From positions 1 through 64,000 of the forward strand of contig JAEUKI010000045.1 in NCBI GenBank assembly GCA_016793325.1: a stretch of 64,000 nucleotides of DNA, written 5' to 3'. The translations under genes were made by a program, and so were the position numbers. The notes beneath the pieces were generated by a model. It was not told where the DNA came from, made no database searches, and was given only the letters and a program-made list of their open reading frames with translations. Below, piece after piece: positions 1 through 7,629 of the stretch; the first letter of the stretch is position 1; every line of letters begins with the position of its first letter. The DNA is from Myxococcales bacterium. GTDB lineage: Bacteria > Myxococcota_A > Polyangia > Polyangiales > Ga0077539.

Positions 1-146
1 GCGGTCGCTTGCTCGTGAAGGTCCCCAACGGCGACTACGAGGTGTCGAGCTATCCCTTCGCGGCGAGCGGCTTCGAGGACGAGCTCGGGAGCTACGGCCA
101 CGTCACGCGTATCGCAAAAACGACATCCAGCACCGCTAAGAGCTAA
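1..146 (+). CDS. 3' end of an unidentified protein (partial)
   Basis: The reading frame is open from the left edge (first full codon at base 3) to a TAA at 144-146 and gives 47 residues ending in TSSTAKS. The codon choice (G/C at third positions) matches the genes around it, so it is probably the tail of a real protein whose body lies outside the window. The segment is hydrophilic with several Tyr and Ser residues and shows no domain I recognise. No function can be given. Confidence 0.55.
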   Translation, partial: GRLLVKVPNGDYEVSSYPFAASGFEDELGSYGHVTRIAKTTSSTAKS

Positions 147-423
147 AGGGGGGCAAATCGCGGGCGTCTCGGTGAGCGTGCGGCTACATGTCCGCCCCGC
201 CCAGAACAGGCCCGCGCGGGCAGCCTCGATTTCGAGCGGATTGTGGTGGACAGAAATCACTCGCCGCGCTGCGAGAGAAACCCAAGGAATGCACGGCGAA
301 ACCGGCACTCCGGCCGTTGTTGACAGTGCGTGCGCGCATTGACTAGCGTCCCGGCGCCTTTCGCCCCCCCTTTCATGGATTCATCGACCGGGGCGGCGGG
401 CGTCTTCACAACGAAGGGCATTC
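147..423. promoter_or_regulatory. Intergenic region carrying the probable nuo operon promoter
   Basis: This 277-base gap separates the end of the upstream gene from nuoE. It contains a perfect -35 hexamer TTGACA at 320-325, followed after 18 bases by TAGCGT at 344-349, a weak -10 match. That would start transcription roughly 65 bases before nuoE. A Shine-Dalgarno-like GAAGGG lies just before the ATG at 424. No hairpin terminator for the upstream gene is obvious. The promoter is an inference from consensus only. Confidence 0.4.
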
Positions 424-957
424 ATGGCGTTCGTTCTCTCTGCGGAGCGCAAGGCGATCTTCGACTCGCTTCGACCTCGCTACCCAAACGCAAAGGCGCT
501 CACGATTCCGCTGCTGCACTTGTGCCAGGAGCAAGAGGGCTGGTGCTCGCCCGAGGTCATCGACTTCGTCGCGCAAGAGCTCGCGGTCCCCGGCGCGCAC
601 GTGCAAGGCGTCGTGACGTTCTACACGATGTTTCTCAAGGAGAAGCCCGGCAAGCGCGTGCTGTGGGTGTGCCGCACGCTCTCGTGCGAGCTCTGCGGCG
701 CCAAGGAGCTCCAGGAGCACATCGAGCACCGGCTCGGCATCCACGCGGGGCAGACCACGAGCGACGGCGAGTTCACGCTGCTCAAGGCCGAGTGCCTCGC
801 GGCGTGCGGTCAGGGACCGATGATCCAGCTCGACGACGAGTTCTACGAGAACCTCACGAACGAGTCGGTCGACCGCGTGATCGACAAGGCTCGCGAGCGC
901 GCTCCCAAGGCGCCGGGCACCTTCTCGTCCCTCTACCTCCGCGCAGAAAAGGAGTGA
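424..957 (+). CDS. nuoE: NADH-quinone oxidoreductase subunit E (24 kDa, 2Fe-2S)
   Basis: Peripheral-arm subunit of respiratory complex I that carries the N1a [2Fe-2S] cluster next to the FMN subunit. The 177 residues match the family length. The four cluster cysteines are visible as C83-x4-C88 (motif CRTLSC) and C124-x3-C128 (motif CLAAC). The N-terminal helical region with the segment VVTFYTMF is also typical. The ATG start is supported by GAAGGG upstream. It is the first gene of nuoE-F-J-K-L-M-N, and nuoF starts 3 bases after its stop, so the two are probably translated together. Confidence 0.97.
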   Translation: MAFVLSAERKAIFDSLRPRYPNAKALTIPLLHLCQEQEGWCSPEVIDFVAQELAVPGAHVQGVVTFYTMFLKEKPGKRVLWVCRTLSCELCGAKELQEHIEHRLGIHAGQTTSDGEFTLLKAECLAACGQGPMIQLDDEFYENLTNESVDRVIDKARERAPKAPGTFSSLYLRAEKE

Positions 958-960
958 GCC

Positions 961-2334
961 ATGGCCGTTGAGAATCCAAAGATCCTCACGAAGAACTACG
1001 GCGTCGCCAACTCGTGGACGCTCGATGTGTACAAGAGCCGCGGCGGCTACGAGAGCCTGAAGAAGGCCCTCGAGATGTCGCGCGAGCAGATCGTCAACGA
1101 GGTGAAGGCGGCGAACCTCCGTGGCCGCGGCGGCGCTGGATTTCCCGCGGGGATGAAGTGGAGCTTCCTCAAGCCCAACCCCCCCAAGCCCAACTACCTC
1201 GTGATCAACGCAGACGAGGGTGAGCCCGGGACCTTCAAGGATCGCACGCTCATGGAGCTCGATCCGCATCGCTGCATCGAAGGCTGCATGATCGCCGCGT
1301 GGGCGCTCGATGTGCACGCCGTGTACATCTACGTCCGCTGCGAGCTCGTGAAGTCCATCCACAGGCTTCAGCAAGCGGTCAACGAGGCGAAGAAGGCGGG
1401 GATCCTCGGCAAGAAGCTCCTCGACAAGGACTTCGAGCTCGACATCGTGATCCACCCCGGCGCGGGCGCGTACATCTGCGGCGAAGAGACGTCGCTGCTC
1501 AACTCGCTCGAAGGCAAGCGCGGCGAGCCGCGGTTGAAGCCGCCGTTTCCTGCGATCGCGGGGGCGTTCGGCGCGCCCACGATCGTGAACAACCTCGAGA
1601 CCATCGCGACGATCCCCACCGTCATCGAGATGACCGGCGAGGGCTTCTCGAAGCTCTCGAAGCTCCATCACTTGAAGGACGGCGGCGTGCGCTTGTACGG
1701 CGTCTCGGGCCACGTGAAGAAGCCCGGCGTGTACGAGGCCCCCGTGGGCATCACGCTCCGCGAGCTCATCTTCGATTTGGGCGGCGGAATGCGCGACGGA
1801 CGCACGCTCAAGGGAGTCATTCCCGGAGGGTCGTCGACGCCCGTTCTGCGTGAAGACGAGCTCGTCAACGCGCCGGACGAGAAGAGCCCCTTGCACCCCT
1901 GGCACGGCAAGAGCGTGATCGACGTTCCGATGGGCGTCGACACGATCCGCGGCGTCGGGAGCATGCTCGGGACGTGCTGCGCGATCGTCATGGACGACAC
2001 GACGGACATGGTCCGCGCGGCCGAGAACTTGATGATGTTCTACAAGCACGAGTCGTGCGGCCAGTGCACGCCGTGCCGCGAAGGCACCGGCTGGATGTAC
2101 AAGCTCTGCCGCAAGATCGCGCAGGGCGAAGCCACGAAGGAAGACCTCGCGAACCTGTACGACGTCGCGAACAACATCATGGGCAACACGATCTGCGCGC
2201 TCGGCGACGGCGCGGCGATGCCCATGCTGGGATTCCTGCAAAAGTACCGGGAAGAATTCGAATCGCGCGTGAAGTCGGGCAAGACAGTCGCGGCCAAGCC
2301 CGCGAGCAAAGACCCCCACGCGCACGCGCACTGA
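961..2334 (+). CDS. nuoF: NADH-quinone oxidoreductase subunit F (51 kDa, NADH/FMN binding)
   Basis: Complex I subunit that oxidises NADH with FMN and passes electrons through the N3 [4Fe-4S] cluster. The glycine-rich nucleotide site GRGGAGFPAG is at residues 55-64 and a second conserved stretch GEETSLLNSLEGKRG lies around 174-188. The N3 ligands are C366, C369 and C372 in ESCGQCTPC, plus C412 near the end. The length, 457 residues, is a little longer than usual because of a C-terminal tail ending in a His/Ala repeat (DPHAHAH). It follows nuoE by 3 bases; nuoJ follows after 56 bases, where nuoG, H and I would sit in many genomes. Confidence 0.97.
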   Translation: MAVENPKILTKNYGVANSWTLDVYKSRGGYESLKKALEMSREQIVNEVKAANLRGRGGAGFPAGMKWSFLKPNPPKPNYLVINADEGEPGTFKDRTLMELDPHRCIEGCMIAAWALDVHAVYIYVRCELVKSIHRLQQAVNEAKKAGILGKKLLDKDFELDIVIHPGAGAYICGEETSLLNSLEGKRGEPRLKPPFPAIAGAFGAPTIVNNLETIATIPTVIEMTGEGFSKLSKLHHLKDGGVRLYGVSGHVKKPGVYEAPVGITLRELIFDLGGGMRDGRTLKGVIPGGSSTPVLREDELVNAPDEKSPLHPWHGKSVIDVPMGVDTIRGVGSMLGTCCAIVMDDTTDMVRAAENLMMFYKHESCGQCTPCREGTGWMYKLCRKIAQGEATKEDLANLYDVANNIMGNTICALGDGAAMPMLGFLQKYREEFESRVKSGKTVAAKPASKDPHAHAH

Positions 2335-2390
2335 GCGCACGTTGACTCGCTGAACCACTCTCACTGCCCACTTCGGACGCAGCCTCACTC

Positions 2391-3032
2391 ATGCCCACCC
2401 TCAGACCTCCAAGCACGACGCTCGAGACCGTCGTCTTCGTGTTCTTCGCGGCCCTCGCCGTGTTGGGCGCGTTCGGCACGATCCTTTCGCGCAACCCCAT
2501 CCGCGCGGCGGTCGGGCTGTTCGTGCACATCGTCGCGCTCGCGGCCCTGTACTTGAACCTCGGAGCGCACTTCCTCGGCGTGATCCAGCTGCTCGTCTAC
2601 GCGGGCGCCGTCGTGGTGCTCTTCGTGTTCGTGATCATGCTCCTCGGGCCTGCGGCGAACTCGCCGAAGGACGGGCGAGGGATCGGATCGCGCGGCGCGG
2701 CGCTCATCGGCGTCGCGGGCATCGCGGCGGGCTTGATCTCGACGCTCCAGTACGTGCGGCTGCCGTTGCCCGAGCGCACCGACTCGTTCGGAACGATGAA
2801 CGTCGTCGGGAGCTTCTTGTTCAAGCAGGGCGTGATCCCGTTCGAGATGATCGGCGTGACGCTGGTGATCGCCGTCGTCGGCGCCTTCGCCATCGCTCGT
2901 GGAAAGCACGAGCGCCGCGCGCTCACCGACCCAGACCCCACAGCGCCAGAGAAGCTCGCCGAGGGCCCCGAGCCCGACGCGAAGAGCGCGAAGAAGACCG
3001 CGGCCAAGCAGAGCGCGGAGGGCCACTCGTGA
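2391..3032 (+). CDS. nuoJ: NADH-quinone oxidoreductase subunit J
   Basis: Small membrane subunit of complex I, next to the quinone end of the proton channels. Five hydrophobic segments fill residues 10-175, and the family pattern LVYAGAVVVLFVFVIMLLG is present near residue 70. After the last membrane segment a charged Lys/Glu/Ala-rich tail of about 40 residues (KHERRALTDPD and KSAKKTAAKQ) extends the protein to 213 residues. Its TGA overlaps the GTG of nuoK (GTGA at 3029-3032), which indicates translational coupling. Confidence 0.95.
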   Translation: MPTLRPPSTTLETVVFVFFAALAVLGAFGTILSRNPIRAAVGLFVHIVALAALYLNLGAHFLGVIQLLVYAGAVVVLFVFVIMLLGPAANSPKDGRGIGSRGAALIGVAGIAAGLISTLQYVRLPLPERTDSFGTMNVVGSFLFKQGVIPFEMIGVTLVIAVVGAFAIARGKHERRALTDPDPTAPEKLAEGPEPDAKSAKKTAAKQSAEGHS

Positions 3033-3355
3033 CCATCCAGATCTCCCACTATCTCATTTTGTCCGCGCTGCTGTTTTCGATCGGCGCCGCGGGATTCCTC
3101 GTTCGACGCAACTCGCTCGTCGCGCTCATGTGCATCGAGCTCATGCTCAACGCGGTGAACCTCACGCTCATCGCGTTCAACCGGTGGATGCCGGCGAACG
3201 CGGGCGGCGCGGTCCCGCACCACGGGCACGTGTTTGCGTTCTTCGTGATCGCCGTAGCCGCCGCTGAAGCAGCGCTCGGGCTCGCGATCGTCTTGTCCCT
3301 CTACCGTATTCGCAAGGTCGTCCGCACCGACGACGCCAACCTGATGAAGGAATGA
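3029..3355 (+). CDS. nuoK: NADH-quinone oxidoreductase subunit K
   Basis: The smallest proton-path subunit of complex I. The 108 residues form three membrane helices with the conserved CIELMLNAVNLTLIAF, which contains the membrane glutamate essential in this family, and AAAEAALGLAIVLSLYR with the second one. I chose the GTG at 3029 because it overlaps the nuoJ stop and gives the family N-terminus (ISHYLILSALLFSIG). The gene ends in an ATGA overlap with nuoL at 3352-3355. Confidence 0.95.
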   Translation: MTIQISHYLILSALLFSIGAAGFLVRRNSLVALMCIELMLNAVNLTLIAFNRWMPANAGGAVPHHGHVFAFFVIAVAAAEAALGLAIVLSLYRIRKVVRTDDANLMKE

Positions 3356-5904
3356 GCGCTGTGATTTCGAGCCTCGCCCAGGTAACTCCTCAGATTGGCA
3401 ACCTCGTTTCGGCGCACCCGGACCGCTATTTCGTGCTCGGACTGATCCTCATCAGCCCGCTGCTCGGAGCGATCATCAACGGGTTCTTCGGCAAGAAGAT
3501 CGGCCGAGAAGGGGTCTACATCACCGCCGTCGCCACGGTGGGGATGTCCTTTCTGTTCTCGTTGTTCGCGTACTTCACGCTGTACAAGACGGCGCACGCG
3601 CCCGTCGCTGAGGGCGCCGCGCACGGCCCCGCGCAGCTCAGCTACGTCGTGTGGGACTGGTTTCGCGCTCCCGTCGGCGCGGGCACCGTGCAGCTAAAGC
3701 TGCGCTACGTGCTCGACGAGCTGTCGGGCGTGATGCTGCTCGTCGTCACCGGCGTCGGGACGCTCATCCACATCTATTCAACGGGCTACATGAGCCACGA
3801 CGAGGGCTACGCGCGGTATTTCGCGTACCTGAATCTGTTCATGTTCTCGATGCTCAACCTGATCCTCGGAGACAGCATGGTGCTGCTCTTCGTCGGGTGG
3901 GAAGGCGTCGGCCTCTGCTCGTACCTGCTGATCGGCTTCTGGTTCACCAACACGCAGTACGCGACGGCGGGCAAGAAGGCGTTCATCGTCAACCGCATCG
4001 GCGACGTTGGCGTGATCCTCGGGATGACGATCCTCGCTTGGAAGACGGGCGGGTTCGAGTTCGCGAAGATCCGCGACGCGCTCAACGTCGACGGGTCCAA
4101 CGCGCTCACGGCGCTCAACGAGAAGCCCGAGTTCAACGACGTCGTCGCGTACTTCCTGAGCTTCGGCCGGACCGACAGCAAGGTCTTCGAGTTCTGGATG
4201 AAGGTCATCCCCGAGTTCTCTTGGGGTGGCGCGGCGTGCTTCTTCCTCTTCGTCGGGTGCACGGGCAAGAGCGCGCAGCTGCCGCTCTACGTGTGGCTCC
4301 CGGACGCGATGGCGGGCCCGACGCCTGTCTCGGCGCTCATCCACGCGGCCACGATGGTGACCGCGGGCGTCTACCTCCTGTGCCGCCTCTCGTTCGTGTA
4401 CGTGCACTTCCCGACGGTGATGGCGATCATCGCCGTCATCGGCGCGCTGACCGCGCTCTTCGCGGCGTCGATCGCGCTCGTACAGAACGAGCTGAAGAAA
4501 GTGCTCGCGTACTCCACGGTGAGCCAGCTCGGGTTCATGTTCGCGGCGTGCGGCGTCGGAGCGTTCTCGGCCGGACTCTTTCACGTGTACACGCACGCGA
4601 TGTTCAAGGCGTGCTTGTTCCTCGGCGCCGGCGCGGTGATGCACGCGTGCCGCGACAAGCAGGACCTCCGTGACCTCGGCGGGCTCAAGCAGTTCACGCC
4701 GCACACGTTCAGGACGTTCTTGATCGCCACCGCGGCGATCATCGGAACGCCCTTCGTCACGGCGGGCTTCTACTCGAAGGACGAGATCTTGTTCCGCGCG
4801 CTCGCGTCGCAGAACGCGAACCACGCGTGGGTCGGCAAGTTCGTCTTCGCCGCGCTCGTCGCGGGCGCGACGATGACCGCGTTCTACATGTGCCGGCTCT
4901 TGTTCTTGACCTTCTGGGGCGAGTTCAAGGGCTGGTCGCTGAACAAGGAAGACTATCCGAACTACGTCGAGCCCTCGCACGACGACCACGGTCACGGGCA
5001 CGACGATCACGGGCACGGCCACGGAAAGCCCTGGGATCCGCCTCACGAAAACCCGCCGGTGATGTACATCCCGCTGTACGTCCTCGCGGGCATGTCCGTC
5101 ATCGCGGGCTTCGTCGGGCTCCCGTACCTCTTCACGCACAAAGAGAGCGTGTGGGGCCAGTGGCTCATTCGCTCGACCGAGCACACGGGCAAGCCGATCA
5201 CCGAGTGGAACCTCGTGATGACCGAGCCGCGCGTGCACAGCGCAGAGATCACGGCGATGGCGGCGGGCTTCGCGGCCTTCGCGATCGGCCTCGGGCTCGC
5301 GTGGTGGATCTACCTCTCGCAGAAGGGCGAGCCCGCGCGAAAGCTCTCGAGCTCGATGCGGCCGGTCTACCAGCTGCTCGTGGACAAGTGGCGCGTCGAC
5401 GAGCTCTACGACTTCATCATCGTGCGGCCGCTGCGCTTCGCCTCGGAGTTCGCGGCGCGCGTGATCGATCGATGGTTGATCGACGGGCTCGTGAACCTCG
5501 TGGGGATCATCCCGCGGGCGTTCGGCGCGCTCGCGCGCAAGTCGCAGACGGGCGTCGTGCACACGTACGGCGCGGTCATCGCGCTCGGCCTCGCGGGCAT
5601 GTTCGGCTGGGTTGTGTTCTTGCCGACCGCGGCCATCTCGGCGCGCGCGGACGGCGGCGAGCGCGTGACCGTCGAGGTGCACGGCGGACCGAACTACGCG
5701 TACGCGTGGGACATCGACGGTGACGGCGAATTCCCCGCGGAGTTCGGCACCGAGACGCGCCAGAGCGGCACGTGCCGCAAGCTCGAGTCGCCCGACGGGC
5801 GCAACGTTTGTCGCGTGTCCGTGAGGGTCCGCAACGCATTCGGACACATCTCGACGATCTCCCGCGTCATCGAGCTCCCCGCGAGCGAGAGCGGCTCCCG
5901 CTGA
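3352..5904 (+). CDS. nuoL: NADH-quinone oxidoreductase subunit L with a PKD-like C-terminal extension
   Basis: Distal antiporter-like proton-pumping subunit of complex I. The conserved charged residues of the half channels are present: Glu in FVGWEGVGLCSYLLIGFW, Lys in CTGKSAQLPLYVWLPDAMAG, and Lys in ELKKVLAYSTVSQLGFM. At 850 residues it is far longer than the usual 610-700. Two parts explain this. A His/Asp/Gly-rich loop of repeated HDDHGHG lies at about residues 543-559. After the last hydrophobic helix (about 740-762) comes a soluble tail of about 85 residues containing YAYAWDIDGDGEF and VRVRNAFG, which resembles a PKD/immunoglobulin-like domain. The reading frame is continuous into the tail, so it is not a frameshift product. 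Confidence 0.95.
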   Translation: MSAVISSLAQVTPQIGNLVSAHPDRYFVLGLILISPLLGAIINGFFGKKIGREGVYITAVATVGMSFLFSLFAYFTLYKTAHAPVAEGAAHGPAQLSYVVWDWFRAPVGAGTVQLKLRYVLDELSGVMLLVVTGVGTLIHIYSTGYMSHDEGYARYFAYLNLFMFSMLNLILGDSMVLLFVGWEGVGLCSYLLIGFWFTNTQYATAGKKAFIVNRIGDVGVILGMTILAWKTGGFEFAKIRDALNVDGSNALTALNEKPEFNDVVAYFLSFGRTDSKVFEFWMKVIPEFSWGGAACFFLFVGCTGKSAQLPLYVWLPDAMAGPTPVSALIHAATMVTAGVYLLCRLSFVYVHFPTVMAIIAVIGALTALFAASIALVQNELKKVLAYSTVSQLGFMFAACGVGAFSAGLFHVYTHAMFKACLFLGAGAVMHACRDKQDLRDLGGLKQFTPHTFRTFLIATAAIIGTPFVTAGFYSKDEILFRALASQNANHAWVGKFVFAALVAGATMTAFYMCRLLFLTFWGEFKGWSLNKEDYPNYVEPSHDDHGHGHDDHGHGHGKPWDPPHENPPVMYIPLYVLAGMSVIAGFVGLPYLFTHKESVWGQWLIRSTEHTGKPITEWNLVMTEPRVHSAEITAMAAGFAAFAIGLGLAWWIYLSQKGEPARKLSSSMRPVYQLLVDKWRVDELYDFIIVRPLRFASEFAARVIDRWLIDGLVNLVGIIPRAFGALARKSQTGVVHTYGAVIALGLAGMFGWVVFLPTAAISARADGGERVTVEVHGGPNYAYAWDIDGDGEFPAEFGTETRQSGTCRKLESPDGRNVCRVSVRVRNAFGHISTISRVIELPASESGSR

Positions 5905-5931
5905 CCAGCGACCATAGAGGCTTTATCCAAC

Positions 5932-7602
5932 ATGGAACCGACACAAGCCGCAGCCGCTCCGACGCACCTCCTCTCGGTGCTCGTTTGGCTCCCCGCGATC
6001 GCGGGCATCTTCATCTTGTTCCTTCCTCGACAGTCGCCGGGAATGCTGCGCGCCGTCGCGCTCGGCGTCGGGCTCTTCGAGTTCGGCAAGTCCCTGCAGC
6101 TGTTGATCGGCAGCGACTACGCGCGAGGCTTTCGCTTCGTCGAGAACGTCGAGTGGATCCCGTCGATGGGCATTCGATACCACCTCGGGATCGATGGCCT
6201 CTCGCTGTGGCTCGTCGTGCTGACGACGTTCCTCACGCCGCTCGTGCTGTACGTCTCGTTCGGCAGCATCAAGGCGAGGCAGAAAGAATACATCGCCGCG
6301 ATGCTGCTCTTGCAGAGCGCGATGATCGGCGCGTTCGTCGCGCTCGACCTCTTTCTCTTCTACGTGTTCTGGGAGCTGATGCTCGTGCCGATGTACTTGA
6401 TCATCGGCGTCTTCGGCGGACCCAACCGCGTGTACGCCGCGGTGAAGTTCTTCATCTACACGTTCGCCGGCTCGATCTTCATGCTCGTCGCGATCGTGTA
6501 CATGGTCGTGACCTTCAAGGAGCTCGACCCGTCGCATCGCTACAGCTTCGACTACCAAGACCTCATGCGCCTCGGGTTTCCGCGGTGGACCGAGGTCGCG
6601 CTGTTCGTCGCGTTCGCGGTGTCGTTTGCGATCAAGGTGCCGATGTTCCCGCTGCACACGTGGCTGCCGGACGCGCACACCGAGGCTCCCACGGGCGGCT
6701 CGATGATCCTCGCGGCCGTGATGCTCAAGCTCGGAACGTACGGCTTCATGCGCTTCGCGATGCCGTTCTTCCCGGGCGCTTCGCACATGGTCGGACCGAC
6801 CATCGCGGGCCTCGCGTGCGCGGGCATCTTGTACGGCGCGGCGGTCGCGTGGCGACAGAAGGACTTCAAGAAGCTCGTCGCGTACTCGTCCGTGAGCCAC
6901 CTCGGCTTCGTGATGCTCGGGATCATCGCGCGCACGCCGCAAGCGACGACCGGCGCGGTGCTCCAGTCGATCAACCACGGGATCTCGACGGGCGCGCTCT
7001 TCTTGCTCGTCGGCGTGATCTACGACCGTCGCCACACGCGCGACCTCGGCGAGTTCGGCGGCCTCGCGAAGGTGATGCCGAAGTACGCGACGTTCTTCAT
7101 CCTCGTCACGATGAGCTCGATCGGACTGCCGTTCACCAACGGCTTCGTCGGCGAGTTCTTGGTGATCACGGGGACGTTTACCGCGGATCTCCTGCGTATC
7201 CCGTATCACGTCGAGCGAAGCTCGGGCCCGTCCTTCGTGGGCATGGGCCCGCTCTACGCGTCGCTCGCGGCGCTCGGCGTTCTGTTCGGCGCGATCTACA
7301 TGCTCGAAGCCGTGCAGAAGGTCTTCTGGGGACCGCTCAACAACCCGAAGAACCGCAAGCTCAAGGACCTCAACGAGCGCGAGCTGATCGCGCTGATTCC
7401 GCTGGCCATCTTGATTCTGTGGATCGGCCTGCGCCCGCAAGACTTCACCAAGAGCATCGAGCCCGACGTTCAGGGTTGGATCGATCAGTACGAGCAGAAG
7501 CGCGTGGCCGTCACGCGGCTGGGCGCGCAGCGGCCCTGGATGCTGAGCGAGAGCGATGTTCGCCTGCCTCCCCGCCGCGAGCCCCGCGCTGAAGCCCGCT
7601 GA
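5932..7602 (+). CDS. nuoM: NADH-quinone oxidoreductase subunit M
   Basis: Second antiporter-like proton-pumping subunit of complex I. All family marks are present: the membrane Glu in FWELMLVPMYLIIG, Lys and His in IKVPMFPLHTWLPDAHTEAP, Lys in DFKKLVAYSSVSHLGFV, and Glu in GFVGEFLVI. The 556 residues are within the family range, with a hydrophilic, basic C-terminal tail (RLPPRREPRAEAR). It starts 27 bases after nuoL and ends 27 bases before nuoN. It is a useful internal reference for the degenerate NuoM-like protein at 21144-22664. Confidence 0.97.
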   Translation: MEPTQAAAAPTHLLSVLVWLPAIAGIFILFLPRQSPGMLRAVALGVGLFEFGKSLQLLIGSDYARGFRFVENVEWIPSMGIRYHLGIDGLSLWLVVLTTFLTPLVLYVSFGSIKARQKEYIAAMLLLQSAMIGAFVALDLFLFYVFWELMLVPMYLIIGVFGGPNRVYAAVKFFIYTFAGSIFMLVAIVYMVVTFKELDPSHRYSFDYQDLMRLGFPRWTEVALFVAFAVSFAIKVPMFPLHTWLPDAHTEAPTGGSMILAAVMLKLGTYGFMRFAMPFFPGASHMVGPTIAGLACAGILYGAAVAWRQKDFKKLVAYSSVSHLGFVMLGIIARTPQATTGAVLQSINHGISTGALFLLVGVIYDRRHTRDLGEFGGLAKVMPKYATFFILVTMSSIGLPFTNGFVGEFLVITGTFTADLLRIPYHVERSSGPSFVGMGPLYASLAALGVLFGAIYMLEAVQKVFWGPLNNPKNRKLKDLNERELIALIPLAILILWIGLRPQDFTKSIEPDVQGWIDQYEQKRVAVTRLGAQRPWMLSESDVRLPPRREPRAEAR

Positions 7603-7629
7603 CCCACTCGAGACGCGACGAAGAGACCC

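Noticed and set aside
330..971. A 213-codon plus-strand frame overlapping nuoE
   Set aside because: It lies in another frame over nuoE and is Arg/Ala rich without any domain.
406..2388. A 660-codon open frame on the minus strand over nuoE and nuoF
   Set aside because: It is the antisense shadow of two clear complex I genes in very GC-rich codon-biased DNA. The translation is full of Arg, His and Ala and shows no fold.
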